A model generated the notes under the pieces. That model was not told the origin of the DNA. It was given only the letters and a program-made list of their open reading frames with translations, and made no database searches. A stretch of DNA of 64,000 nt. Origin: DATLGB01 sp963726825. GTDB taxonomy: Bacteria > Actinomycetota > Thermoleophilia > Solirubrobacterales > Solirubrobacteraceae. The stretch is taken from positions 1,798,001 through 1,862,000 of the forward strand of contig CAVSDT010000002.1 in assembly GCA_963726825.1 (NCBI GenBank), given 5' to 3'. Position 1 is the stretch's first letter; each line of letters begins with the position of its first letter. Shown here in pieces: positions 38,603-47,758 of this stretch. Position numbers and translations under genes: made by a program.

Positions 38603-39696
38603 GAACCGGCCTTCTCGTTGCGCGCCTTCTCGATGCCCTCCAGCAGCTCCGTCATCGCGTCCTTGAACAGGTCGACACCCTCGTCGAGCAGCTCCTGGAC
38701 GACCTGCTCCATGTCGATGCCCGCGTCGGCGAGCGCCTTGAGGTCGTCCTCGAACGGGTCGGTGACGGAGCGCTCCGGCAGCGGCTCGGTCGAGGCGGCC
38801 GCGGCCTTCAGCGTGTCGCCCGGCATGGTGTTGACCGTGTTGGGGCCGACGAGCCCGTCGACGTACATCGTGTCGGGGTAGTCGGGGTCCTTGACGCCCG
38901 TGGAGGCCCACAGCGGGCGCTGCACCGGGCAGCCGGCCTCGCGCAGCTGCGCGAAGCGCTCGCCCTCGAAGACCTCCTGGTAGGCGGCGTAGGCGGCGCG
39001 GGCGTTGGCCAGCGCCGCGGTGCCCCGCAGCGGCGAGTCGTCGGGCAGCTGCTTGTCGACCTTGGAGTCGACGCGCGAGACGAAGAACGACGCGACGGAG
39101 TGCACGTCCAGCGACTTGCCCTCCGCGTGGCGGCGCTCCATCGCGGAGACGTAGGCCTCCATGACGTTCTGATAGCTGCCGACGGCGAACAGCAGCGTCA
39201 CGTTGACGTTGATGCCCTCGTACAGCAGCGTCTCGATCGCCGGGACGCCCTCGGTGGTGCCGGGGACCTTGACCATGAGGTTCGGGCGGTCGACGAGCCC
39301 CCAGTACTTGCGGGCCTCCTCGAGCGTGCCGTCGGTGTCGTTGGCCAGGTTCGGCGCGACCTCGAGCGACACGAAGCCGTCCGCGTGGTCGAGCTCGTCC
39401 CAGACGGGCCGCAGCGTGTCGCAGGCGCGCTGGATGTCGGGCACGACGAGGCGGTCGTAGACCTCGGTGACGGAGCCGTCGGAGGCCTCGCGGATCTCGT
39501 CGTCGTAGTCGTCGGAGTCGAGGATCGCCTTCTTGAAGATCGACGGGTTCGACGTCACGCCGCGCAGCGAGCTCTCGTCGCGCAGCTGCTCCAGCTCGCC
39601 CGCGTCGAGGGCATGGCGGCTCAGGGAGTCCAGCCAGACGGCAGTGCCGTTGGCCGTCAGCGCCGCGAGGCGCTCGTTCTTCGCGGTCGTGCTCAT
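38599..39696 (-). CDS. tal: transaldolase
   Basis: A 365-residue enzyme of the non-oxidative pentose-phosphate branch. The N-terminal signature GVTSNPSIFKKAI is followed by the Schiff-base Lys in NLMVKVPGTTEGVPAIE. The C-terminal motif TVNTMPGDTL is present. The length (about 365) is that of the TalB-like form used with Pgi. It overlaps tkt upstream (ATGA) and pgi downstream (GTGA). Confidence 0.96.
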   Translation of the reverse strand: MSTTAKNERLAALTANGTAVWLDSLSRHALDAGELEQLRDESSLRGVTSNPSIFKKAILDSDDYDDEIREASDGSVTEVYDRLVVPDIQRACDTLRPVWDELDHADGFVSLEVAPNLANDTDGTLEEARKYWGLVDRPNLMVKVPGTTEGVPAIETLLYEGINVNVTLLFAVGSYQNVMEAYVSAMERRHAEGKSLDVHSVASFFVSRVDSKVDKQLPDDSPLRGTAALANARAAYAAYQEVFEGERFAQLREAGCPVQRPLWASTGVKDPDYPDTMYVDGLVGPNTVNTMPGDTLKAAAASTEPLPERSVTDPFEDDLKALADAGIDMEQVVQELLDEGVDLFKDAMTELLEGIEKARNEKAGS

Positions 39697-41672
39697 GCCC
39701 GGCTCCTCTCGATGGTGCTCTTGGCGGCCTCGACGACCTTCTCGGTCGTGATCCCGTAGTGCTCGTAGACCTCTGGCGCCGGCGCGGAGGCCCCGAAGTC
39801 GTGCATCCCGATGAACGCGCCCCGGTCGCCGATCCAGCGGTACCAGCTGTAGGGGCTGGCGGCCTCGACGGCCACGCGCGCGGTCACGGCCGGCGGCAGG
39901 ACGGAGTCCCGGTAGGCCTGGTCCTGCTCGACGAAGGTGTCCATGCAGGGCATCGACACGACGCGGGCCTTGCCGCCGAGCTCGTCGGCCGCGGCCAGCG
40001 CGAGCCCGACCTCCGTGCCGGTGGCCATGATGATCACCTCGGGCTCGCCGTCCGCGTCGCGCAGCACGTAGGCGCCACGCTCGATCGCGTCATCGGGGAT
40101 CGCGTCGGGATCCAGCGTCGGGGCGTTCTGGCGCGACAGGCTGAAGGCCGTCGGCCGGTCCGTGCTGCGCAGGGCGAAGCGCCAGGCCAGCTGCGTCTCG
40201 TTGAAGTCGGCGGGGCGGACGACGTTGAGCTTCGGCGTCGCGCGCAGATGCACGAGCTGCTCCACCGGCTGGTGCGTCGGGCCGTCCTCGCCGAGGCCGA
40301 TGGAGTCGTGGGTGAAGACGAAGATGGAGGGGCACTCCATGATCGCCGCCATCCGGATCGAGCCCTTCATGTAGTCCGAGAACGTCATGAACGTCGCGCC
40401 GTAGGCCCGGAAGCCGCTGAGGGTGAGGCCGTTGACGATCGCCCCCATGCCGTGCTCGCGGATGCCGAAGTGCAGGTTGCGGCCGTCGTAGTCGCCGGCG
40501 GCGACCGAAGCCGCACCGTCGATGATCGTGTTGGTCGAGCCGGCGAGGTCGGCCGAGCCGCCCACGAGCTCCGGGACGCCCGCGGCGGCCCACTGGATCG
40601 CGGCCTCGGAGGCCTTGCGCGTGGCCAGGCCCTTCTCGTCGGCGGGCTTGAGCTCCATGCCCTGGTCCCAGCCGTCGGGCAGCTCCTTGGCCCGGGCGCG
40701 CTCGAGCTCGAGCAGCGCCGGGTCGTCCTTGAAGCGCTCCTCCCAGGCCGCGCGGGCCTGCGCGCGCTCGGCGACGAGCGCCTTGTAGTGGTCATAGACC
40801 CCGTCGGGGACGAAGAACGGCTCGAGGGAGGGGAAGTCGTAGAAGCGCTTGGCCCCCTCGATCTCCTCGTCGCCGAGGGGCGCGCCGTGGGCCTTGCCCG
40901 TGTCCTGCAGGGTGGGCGCGCCGTAGCCGATGTGGGTGCGGGCGATGATCAGCGTCGGATGCTCGGTCTCCTTCGCGGCCTCGAAGGCGGCGGTGAGCTC
41001 GGCGACCTCGATGTCCTCGCCGAGGTGCACGACCTCCCAGCCGTAGGCCTCGTAGCGCTTGCCGACGTCCTCGGAGAAGGAGACGGCGGTGTCCCCCTCG
41101 ATCGAGATGTGGTTGTCGTCGTAGAAGGCGACGAGGTGGCCGAGCTTGAGGTGCCCCGCCAGCGAGGCGGCCTCGGACTGGATGCCCTCCTGCATGTCGC
41201 CGTCGGAGGCGATCGTGAAGGTGAAGTGGTCGACGACGTCGCCGTAGCGCGCGTTGAGCATGCGCTCGGCGAGCGCCATCCCGACCGCGGTGGAGATGCC
41301 CTGGCCGAGCGGGCCGGTGGTCGTCTCGACGCCGACGGTGTGACCGGCCTCGGGATGGCCCGGCGTCTTGGACTCGTACTGGCGGAAGGCCTTGAGGTCG
41401 TCCATCGAGAGCGGGTAGCCCGTCAGATGGAGGATGGCGTACTGCAGCATCGACGCGTGCCCGGCGGAGAGCACGAAGCGGTCGCGGTTGAGCCACTGGG
41501 GGTCGGCCGGGTCGTGGTTCATCACCTGCGTGAACAGGCTGTATGCGACCGGCGCGAGCGCCATCGGCGTTCCGGGGTGCCCGGAGTTGGCCTGCTCGAC
41601 GGCGTCCATCGAGAGCGTGCGGATCGTGTCGACCGACAGCTTCTCGAGGTTCTGGTCCGTGACCACCGACAT
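39693..41672 (-). CDS. tkt: transketolase
   Basis: A 659-residue thiamine-diphosphate enzyme that transfers two-carbon ketol units between sugar phosphates. The N-terminal half has ANSGHPGTPMALAPVAY, GPLGQGISTAVGMAL and the ThDP/metal site ASDGDMQEGIQSEAAS. The central domain has REHGMGAIVNGLTLSG, and the last has THDSIGLGEDGPTHQPVEQL. ATG 41672 was chosen because of GGAG upstream; an in-frame ATG five codons earlier is possible. It is the first gene of the pentose-phosphate operon and is divergent from msrB (about 70 bp between starts). Confidence 0.97.
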   Translation of the reverse strand: MSVVTDQNLEKLSVDTIRTLSMDAVEQANSGHPGTPMALAPVAYSLFTQVMNHDPADPQWLNRDRFVLSAGHASMLQYAILHLTGYPLSMDDLKAFRQYESKTPGHPEAGHTVGVETTTGPLGQGISTAVGMALAERMLNARYGDVVDHFTFTIASDGDMQEGIQSEAASLAGHLKLGHLVAFYDDNHISIEGDTAVSFSEDVGKRYEAYGWEVVHLGEDIEVAELTAAFEAAKETEHPTLIIARTHIGYGAPTLQDTGKAHGAPLGDEEIEGAKRFYDFPSLEPFFVPDGVYDHYKALVAERAQARAAWEERFKDDPALLELERARAKELPDGWDQGMELKPADEKGLATRKASEAAIQWAAAGVPELVGGSADLAGSTNTIIDGAASVAAGDYDGRNLHFGIREHGMGAIVNGLTLSGFRAYGATFMTFSDYMKGSIRMAAIMECPSIFVFTHDSIGLGEDGPTHQPVEQLVHLRATPKLNVVRPADFNETQLAWRFALRSTDRPTAFSLSRQNAPTLDPDAIPDDAIERGAYVLRDADGEPEVIIMATGTEVGLALAAADELGGKARVVSMPCMDTFVEQDQAYRDSVLPPAVTARVAVEAASPYSWYRWIGDRGAFIGMHDFGASAPAPEVYEHYGITTEKVVEAAKSTIERSRA

Positions 41673-41733
41673 GTGGCTCCATTTCATTCGTCTCTGAGGT
41701 TCTCAAGAGGTTCTACCGCCTGGGTCGACGACC

Positions 41734-41739
41734 TAACCT
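41734..41739 (+). promoter_or_regulatory. TANNNT -10 element (TAACCT) for msrB
   Basis: TAACCT is 6 nt before the ATG of msrB (41746). GGAGG lies only 1 nt from the ATG, too close for a normal ribosome-binding site, so transcription probably starts at the start codon. Confidence 0.5.
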
Positions 41740-41745
41740 GGAGGC

Positions 41746-42165
41746 ATGGCCTCACACACCGAAGACGCCGCTCGCGAGGTCGAGAAGACCGACGCCGAGT
41801 GGCGCGCCGAGCTGACCCCGGCGCAGTACGACGTCCTGCGCAAGGCGGGCACCGAGCGCCCCTTCACCGGGGAGTACTGGAACGCCAAGGAGGACGGCGT
41901 CTACAGCTGCGCCGCGTGCGGCGCGGAGCTGTTCGACTCCGCGACGAAGTTCGACTCCGGCACCGGTTGGCCGTCGTTCACCGAGCCCAAGGTGGCCGAC
42001 GTCGTCGAGCTCAAGAAGGACCGCTCGCTGTTCATGACCCGCACGGAGGTCCTGTGCAAGCGCTGCGGCGGCCACCTCGGCCACGTCTTCGACGACGGCC
42101 CGCGCGAGGCCGGCGGCCAGCGCTACTGCATGAACTCGGCTGCGCTGGAGCTCAAGAAGCAGTAG
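41746..42165 (+). CDS. msrB: peptide-methionine (R)-S-oxide reductase
   Basis: A 139-residue repair enzyme that reduces methionine-R-sulfoxide. Zn-binding Cys pairs are visible in YSCAACGAELF and VLCKRCGGHLGH, and the substrate segment is GTGWPSFTEP. The active-site Cys is in RYCMNSAAL, a slight variant of the usual RYCINSASL. The length is normal. It may share a divergent promoter region with tkt. Confidence 0.95.
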   Translation: MASHTEDAAREVEKTDAEWRAELTPAQYDVLRKAGTERPFTGEYWNAKEDGVYSCAACGAELFDSATKFDSGTGWPSFTEPKVADVVELKKDRSLFMTRTEVLCKRCGGHLGHVFDDGPREAGGQRYCMNSAALELKKQ

Positions 42166-42174
42166 AAGTGCGCT

Positions 42175-44553
42175 GTGGCGCACGCCGCCGACAGCCATGA
42201 CCTGATCCGGGTGCACGGCGCCCGGGTCAACAACCTCAAGGACATCTCGGTCGAGCTGCCCAAGCGACGGCTGACGGTCTTCACCGGCGTCTCGGGCTCG
42301 GGCAAGAGCTCGCTCGTGTTCGGGACGATCGCGGCCGAGTCCCAGCGCCTGATCAACGAGACCTACAGCACCTTCGTCCAGGGCCTGATGCCGACCCAGG
42401 CGCGGCCGGACGTCGACGTCCTCGACGGCCTGACCACCGCGATCGTCGTCGGCCAGGAGCGGATGGGCGCGGACCCCCGCTCGACCGTCGGGACGGCCAC
42501 GGACACCGACGCGCTGCTGCGGATCCTCTTCTCCCGGCAGGGCCAGCCGCACATCGGGGGGCCCGGCGCGTTCTCGTTCAACGTGGCGTCGGTCTCGGCC
42601 AGCGGCGGGATCACCGTCCAGCGGGGCGCGCGGACGACGACGGAGGCCGCGAGCTTCAGCCGCACCGGCGGGATGTGCCAGCGCTGCGAGGGTCGCGGGA
42701 CGATCAACGACTTCGACCTCGGCGCCCTCTTCGACGAGGACAAGTCGCTCGAGGACGGCGCGCTGACGGTTCCGGGCATGAGCATGGAGGGCTGGTCGGG
42801 CCGGCTCTTCCGTGGCTGCGGCTTCTTCCCGGTCGACAAGCCGATCAAGGCGTTCAACGCCCGGCAGCGGCGCGACTTCCTCTACAAGGACGCGACCAAG
42901 ATCAAGGTCGACGGGATCAACCTGACCTTCCTGGGGCTGATCCCGCAGATCCAGAAGTCGTTCCTGGCCAAGGACGTCGACGCCATGCAGCCGCACATCC
43001 GGGCGTTCGTGGAGCGGGCGGTCGTCTTCACCACCTGTCCCGACTGCGACGGGACGCGGCTCAGCGACGAGGCGCGCTCGGTGCAGGTCGCGGGGCGGTC
43101 GATCGCCGACCTGTCCGCGCTGCAGATCACCGACCTCGCCGCCTGGGTCGGCGGCCTCGACGAGCCGGCGGTCGCGCCGCTGCTCGAGCGCCTGCGCGAG
43201 ACGCTGGACTCGTTCGTCGAGATCGGGCTGGGCTACCTGTCGCTGAACCGGCCCGCCGGCTCGCTGTCGGGCGGTGAGGCCCAGCGCGCGAAGATGATCC
43301 GCCACCTCGGATCCTCCCTGACGGACGTGACCTACGTCTTCGACGAGCCGACCATCGGGCTGCATCCGCACGACATCCAGCGGATGAACGAGCTGCTGCT
43401 GCAGCTGCGCGACAAGGGCAACACCGTCCTCGTCGTCGAGCACAAGCCCGAGACGATCGCGATCGCCGACCACGTCGTCGACCTCGGACCCGGCGCCGGC
43501 AGCGGCGGCGGGGAGGTCGTCTTCGAGGGCTCGCTGGCGGGGCTGCGGGCGAGTGGCACCCTGACGGGTCGCCACCTCGGCGACCGGGCCGAGCTCAAGG
43601 CCGCCGTCCGCACGGCCACCGGGGCGATGGAGGTGCGCGGTGCCGACACGCACAACCTCCGGGACGTCGACGTCGACGTCCCGCTCGGCGTGCTCGTCGT
43701 GGTCACGGGCGTGGCGGGCTCGGGCAAGAGCTCGCTCATCGACGGCTCGATCGCAGGCCGCGACGACGTCGCGGCGATCGACCAGGCTGCCATCCGCGGG
43801 TCGCGGCGGTCGAACCCCGCGACGTACACCGGCCTGCTGGACCCGATCCGCAAGGCCTTCGCGAAGGAGAACGGCGTCAAGCCTGGGCTCTTCAGCCCCA
43901 ACTCCGACGGGGCCTGCCCGAACTGCAACGGCGCCGGGGTCATCTACGCCGACCTGGGGATCATGGCCGGGGTCGCGACGACCTGCGAGGAGTGCGAGGG
44001 CCGCCGCTTCGGCGCCGAGGTGCTCGAGTACGGGCTGGGCGGGAGGGACATCAGCACGGTGCTCGCCATGTCCGTGGCCGAGGCCGAGGCGTTCTTCGGC
44101 CCTGACGGCGACGCCCCGATCCCCGCGGCGCACAGGATCCTGCACCGGCTGTCAGACGTCGGGCTGGGCTACCTCACCATCGGGCAGCCGCTGACCACGC
44201 TGTCGGGCGGCGAGCGTCAGCGGCTCAAGCTCGCCACCCACATGGGCGGCGCCCGCTCGGACCCAGGGGTGCTGGTGCTGGACGAGCCGACGACCGGTCT
44301 GCACCTGGCCGACGTCGAGCAGCTGCTCGCCCTGCTGGACCGGCTCGTGGATGCCGGCAGGTCCGTCATCGTGGTCGAGCACCACCAGGCGGTGATGGCC
44401 CACGCGGACTGGATCATCGATCTCGGTCCCGGCGCCGGCCACGACGGCGGCCGCGTGGTCTTCGAGGGCACCCCCGCCGACCTCGTCCGTGACGGCGGTA
44501 CGTTGACGGGCAGGCATCTCGCCGACTATGTCGGCACGCCGACACCGACCTGA
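42175..44553 (+). CDS. UvrA-like excinuclease ABC subunit A paralogue (short form)
   Basis: A 792-residue protein with two ABC-type ATPase domains and four CxxC pairs (CQRCEG, CPDCDG, CPNCNG, CEECEG). The Walker A motifs are GVSGSGKSS near residue 38 and GVAGSGKSS near 515. The signatures are LSGGEAQRAK and LSGGERQRLK, with Walker B-like VFDEPTIGLH and VLDEPTTGLH. True UvrA proteins are about 940-970 residues, so this belongs to the shorter paralogue group that includes the drug-resistance-linked forms. DNA binding is plausible, but a repair role is not shown. The start is GTG 42175, only 9 bp after msrB. Confidence 0.9.
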   Translation: MAHAADSHDLIRVHGARVNNLKDISVELPKRRLTVFTGVSGSGKSSLVFGTIAAESQRLINETYSTFVQGLMPTQARPDVDVLDGLTTAIVVGQERMGADPRSTVGTATDTDALLRILFSRQGQPHIGGPGAFSFNVASVSASGGITVQRGARTTTEAASFSRTGGMCQRCEGRGTINDFDLGALFDEDKSLEDGALTVPGMSMEGWSGRLFRGCGFFPVDKPIKAFNARQRRDFLYKDATKIKVDGINLTFLGLIPQIQKSFLAKDVDAMQPHIRAFVERAVVFTTCPDCDGTRLSDEARSVQVAGRSIADLSALQITDLAAWVGGLDEPAVAPLLERLRETLDSFVEIGLGYLSLNRPAGSLSGGEAQRAKMIRHLGSSLTDVTYVFDEPTIGLHPHDIQRMNELLLQLRDKGNTVLVVEHKPETIAIADHVVDLGPGAGSGGGEVVFEGSLAGLRASGTLTGRHLGDRAELKAAVRTATGAMEVRGADTHNLRDVDVDVPLGVLVVVTGVAGSGKSSLIDGSIAGRDDVAAIDQAAIRGSRRSNPATYTGLLDPIRKAFAKENGVKPGLFSPNSDGACPNCNGAGVIYADLGIMAGVATTCEECEGRRFGAEVLEYGLGGRDISTVLAMSVAEAEAFFGPDGDAPIPAAHRILHRLSDVGLGYLTIGQPLTTLSGGERQRLKLATHMGGARSDPGVLVLDEPTTGLHLADVEQLLALLDRLVDAGRSVIVVEHHQAVMAHADWIIDLGPGAGHDGGRVVFEGTPADLVRDGGTLTGRHLADYVGTPTPT

Positions 44554-44597
44554 CCGGGACGGTCAACCCCCCGCGGACGCCGGTCGATGGTCGTCTG

Positions 44598-45830
44598 GTG
44601 GCCGCTAGAGAGATCCTGGACGCGGGCCTGATCGAGGCCCACCTGCAACCTGTCGTCGACCTGGCCACGGGGGCCGTCGTCGGGCACGAGGCGCTGGCAC
44701 GCGGCCCGCGCGGTCACGCCCTCGAACGCCCGGACCACCTGTTCGCCGCCGCTCGCGCGGAGGGCCTGCTGGCCGAGACGGATGCGGCCTGCGTCCAGGC
44801 GGCCTTGGAGGCCGCCACCGCCGCAGGCTGCACGACGCTGTTCGTCAACGTCGAGTGCAGCGTCCTCGACGGGCCGCCGGCCGAGCTGCCCGCGGGGGTG
44901 CGCGGGATCCTGGAGGTCACCGAGCGCGACATCATCGACCGGCCCGCGGAGCTGCTCGTCTTCCTCGACCGTGCCCGCGACGCCGGCTGGGGCGTCGCCG
45001 TCGACGACATCGGCGCCGAATGGGGCTCGCTCGCGCTGCTCCCGCTCCTGCGCCCGGACATCGTCAAGCTCGACCGCGGGGTGCTGTCCGAGGACGCGAC
45101 GCGCGAGACCGCCGGGGTGGTGCGCGCCGCGCGCGCCTACGTGGACCGGTCCGGGGCCGTCCTGCTCGCCGAGGGCATCGAGGACCTCGCGCACGAGCAA
45201 CGGGCCATGGGCTTCGGCGCCACGCTCGGCCAGGGCTGGCACTTCGGCCGCCCGCTGCCTGCCGGGGAGGCCGCCCCCGTCACCGCCCCGATCCCCGTCT
45301 CGACGACCGTGGCCCCCGACCCGGCGGGCACGCCGTTCGAGCTGCTGCTGCAGTCGGGCCTGCCGCGCGGCATCGCCACCAAACGCGAGCTGCTCCCGTT
45401 CTCGGAGGACCTCGAGCTCGAGAGCCACGGCACGCGGGACCCGATGGTCCTCCTCGGCACCTTCCAGACCGCGGACCGCTTCACCCCGCGCACCCGCCGG
45501 CGCTACGCCGACCTCGCCGCCGGGTCGGCGCTCGTGGCGGTGTTCGGCGTCGACGTCGAGGACCTCCCGGTGCCCGGCGTGCGCGGAGCCTCCCTCGACG
45601 AGCACGAGGCGCTGGCGGGCGAGTGGATCGTCATCACCGTCGGCCCGCACCAGGCCGCGGCGCTCGTCGCCCGCGACCTCGGGGACACGGAGGTCCGGGA
45701 CGGCGAGCGGCGCTTCGAGTACGCGCTGCTGACGGACCGGACGCTCATCGAGACGTGCGCCCGGTCCCTCCTGCGCCGTGTGGCGGCGGTCAGCTCGCCG
45801 ACGCCCAGCTCTCCGCCGAGCGGCGCCTGA
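44598..45830 (+). CDS. EAL-DICT domain sensory protein
   Basis: A 410-residue cytoplasmic protein. The N-terminal EAL domain (about 1-230) keeps GHEALARGP, but the loop normally DDFG reads DDIGAEWGSLAL and other ligands are changed, so phosphodiesterase activity is doubtful. The C-terminal DICT domain (about 250-395) has DPMVLLGTFQTADRFTPRTRRRY and ends YALLTDRTLIET. DICT is a sensory domain found with c-di-GMP and light signalling proteins. The start is GTG 44598. The 3' end overlaps the convergent hyuB gene by about 40 bp. Confidence 0.85.
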   Translation: MAAREILDAGLIEAHLQPVVDLATGAVVGHEALARGPRGHALERPDHLFAAARAEGLLAETDAACVQAALEAATAAGCTTLFVNVECSVLDGPPAELPAGVRGILEVTERDIIDRPAELLVFLDRARDAGWGVAVDDIGAEWGSLALLPLLRPDIVKLDRGVLSEDATRETAGVVRAARAYVDRSGAVLLAEGIEDLAHEQRAMGFGATLGQGWHFGRPLPAGEAAPVTAPIPVSTTVAPDPAGTPFELLLQSGLPRGIATKRELLPFSEDLELESHGTRDPMVLLGTFQTADRFTPRTRRRYADLAAGSALVAVFGVDVEDLPVPGVRGASLDEHEALAGEWIVITVGPHQAAALVARDLGDTEVRDGERRFEYALLTDRTLIETCARSLLRRVAAVSSPTPSSPPSGA

Positions 45831-47754
45831 GCAGCTCGCGGGCCTGCTCGGTCGTGCGCTCGAGCAGCTCCCCCGTGCCCCAGTCGAGGATCACGCCGTG
45901 GTGGCGGACGAGGTCCATCACGTCGAGCTCCCCGTCGCGGAAGCGCTGCGCGACCGTCTCGGGGTCCTCCTCGAGCCGGGCCGCCCGCGCCTCGCGCTGC
46001 TCCGCGCGCAGCTTCGTCGTGGCGTCCTCGTCGATGCGGTACTCGGCCAGCTCCACGTCGACCTCCTCGACGACGACGCCGTAGTCCAGCGCGGCCCGGC
46101 CGACCGTGACGTAGCCGTCGGCGACGTCCTCGAGCACCTCGGCGGTGTCGCGCTCCAGCGGGTCGCCGAGGCCGCCGCCACCGGCCGACGGCCGCTCGAA
46201 GCGGTCGCCCTCTGAGACGGGGACGCCGGAGAAGTTGGCCCCGAGGAAGCGCTCCTCGTCCGAGCCCCGGTTCAGCCACACCCCGTGCGGGATCGACGGC
46301 AGGCCGCCGGCGATCCCCCAGGTGACCGAGCGGGCGCGGTCGCAGCAGTAGGACATCACCGCCGCCTCGACCTGCGTGAGCGTGCCGCCCTTGCGCACGC
46401 CGACGCCCCCGCGGTGCTTCCCGGGGCCGCCGGAGTCGGGGATGATCTGGTGGTCGGCGGTGAGCACCGGGGTCAGGCGCTCCTGGCCCTCCAGCGGCTG
46501 CACCGCGAGGCCGACGCCGAACACGGGCGACGTGCAGTCCTGCCCGTCGCGGCCCTGACGGCCGCCCCAGCCGCCGGCCATCCAGTCGTACCACATGAAG
46601 AACGGGCGGTCCTCGGCGCGGGCGTCGCGGCCGCCGACGAGCAGGTACTCGAGGTTGAAGCAGCACGCCATCGCCCGCTCGGGCATGACCTGCGACCACA
46701 GCTCGAAGCCCGCGTTCATGATCTTCTCGTAGGCGCCGGAGACCGAGCCGGTGACCGCGTTGGGCCAGCCGGCGTTGACGATCGTCCCCTCCGGTCCGAC
46801 GTCGACCTTGATCGCGCGGTAGAAGCCCGAGTTGAGCGGGATCTCGGGCAGGAACGTCTTCGCGGAGGCGATCGCGCCGCTGAAGGCGACACCGGCGCCG
46901 GAGTTCAGGAAGCTCGCGATCGCCGGGTCCGAGCCGTTGAGGTCGTAGTGGACCTCGTCGCCCTCGATGGTCATCTTGACCTTCACGGCCACCAGGCCCT
47001 CCTCCCCCGCGGGGTCGAAGTCGACGTAGTCCGTCGTCTCCCACGTGCCGTCGGGCAGGTCCTTGATGCGCGCCCGCGTGAGGCCCTCGACGTAGTCCTG
47101 GACCTCGCCGAAGGCGGCGACGACCGTGTCCTTGCCGTACTTGTCGATCAGCCGGAACAGCTCGGACTCGGCGACGCGCGTCGCCTCGATCTGGGCGTGG
47201 CAGTCACCGATGATGTCCCCCGGTGCGCGCGAGTTGGACGCGATCATCCCGATCACGTCGTCGCGCGGGACGCCCTTGTCGACGACGCGGATCGGTGGGA
47301 TGCGCACGCCCTCGCCGAAGTGGTCGGTCGCCCCGACGTCGAAGGAGCCGGGCACGGAGCCGCCGACGTCGGCCCAGTGGCCGTTGGCCTGCGCGAGCGC
47401 GACCATCTCCCCGTCCGCGAACACCGGGCGGATCAGCGAGACGTCCGGGAAGTGGGTGCCGCCGCGGTAGGGGTCGTTGACCGCGAAGACGTCGCCGTCG
47501 TGGATGTCGTCGCCGAAGTCCTCGAGCACCGCCTTGGCCTTCAGGTGGAGCGTCCCGACGTGGACGGCGATGTCCTGGGAGCCCTGCATGATCGTGTCGC
47601 CGTTGGCGTCGCAGAGCGCGCAGGAGAAGTCGCGCGAGTAGATGACGAACGAGTGGCAGGTGCGCAGGATCTGCTCCGCCATCTCGTCGACGACGGTGAC
47701 GAAGGCGTTCTTGAGGACCTCGAAGGTGACGGGGTCGAGCGTGCGTTCGGCCAT
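45790..47754 (-). CDS. hyuB: hydantoinase/oxoprolinase subunit B
   Basis: A 654-residue HyuB-family protein, the partner of HyuA in ATP-dependent hydrolysis of N-methylhydantoin, 5-oxoproline or related cyclic amides, or in acetone-carboxylase-like complexes. The family blocks IYSRDFSCALCDANGDTI, HVGTLHLKAKAVLE and DVFAVNDPYRGGTHFPD are visible. Length is normal for hyuB (about 550-700). ATG 47754 lies 4 bp after the hyuA stop, so the two are co-translated. Which substrate is used is unknown. Confidence 0.93.
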   Translation of the reverse strand: MAERTLDPVTFEVLKNAFVTVVDEMAEQILRTCHSFVIYSRDFSCALCDANGDTIMQGSQDIAVHVGTLHLKAKAVLEDFGDDIHDGDVFAVNDPYRGGTHFPDVSLIRPVFADGEMVALAQANGHWADVGGSVPGSFDVGATDHFGEGVRIPPIRVVDKGVPRDDVIGMIASNSRAPGDIIGDCHAQIEATRVAESELFRLIDKYGKDTVVAAFGEVQDYVEGLTRARIKDLPDGTWETTDYVDFDPAGEEGLVAVKVKMTIEGDEVHYDLNGSDPAIASFLNSGAGVAFSGAIASAKTFLPEIPLNSGFYRAIKVDVGPEGTIVNAGWPNAVTGSVSGAYEKIMNAGFELWSQVMPERAMACCFNLEYLLVGGRDARAEDRPFFMWYDWMAGGWGGRQGRDGQDCTSPVFGVGLAVQPLEGQERLTPVLTADHQIIPDSGGPGKHRGGVGVRKGGTLTQVEAAVMSYCCDRARSVTWGIAGGLPSIPHGVWLNRGSDEERFLGANFSGVPVSEGDRFERPSAGGGGLGDPLERDTAEVLEDVADGYVTVGRAALDYGVVVEEVDVELAEYRIDEDATTKLRAEQREARAARLEEDPETVAQRFRDGELDVMDLVRHHGVILDWGTGELLERTTEQARELLRRRSAESWASAS

Positions 47755-47758
47755 GGCT

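Noticed and set aside
35948..38881. A 977-codon plus-strand open frame across the GGDEF and pgi genes
   Set aside because: It is antisense to pgi and the PAS-PAS-GGDEF gene, which both have canonical motifs.
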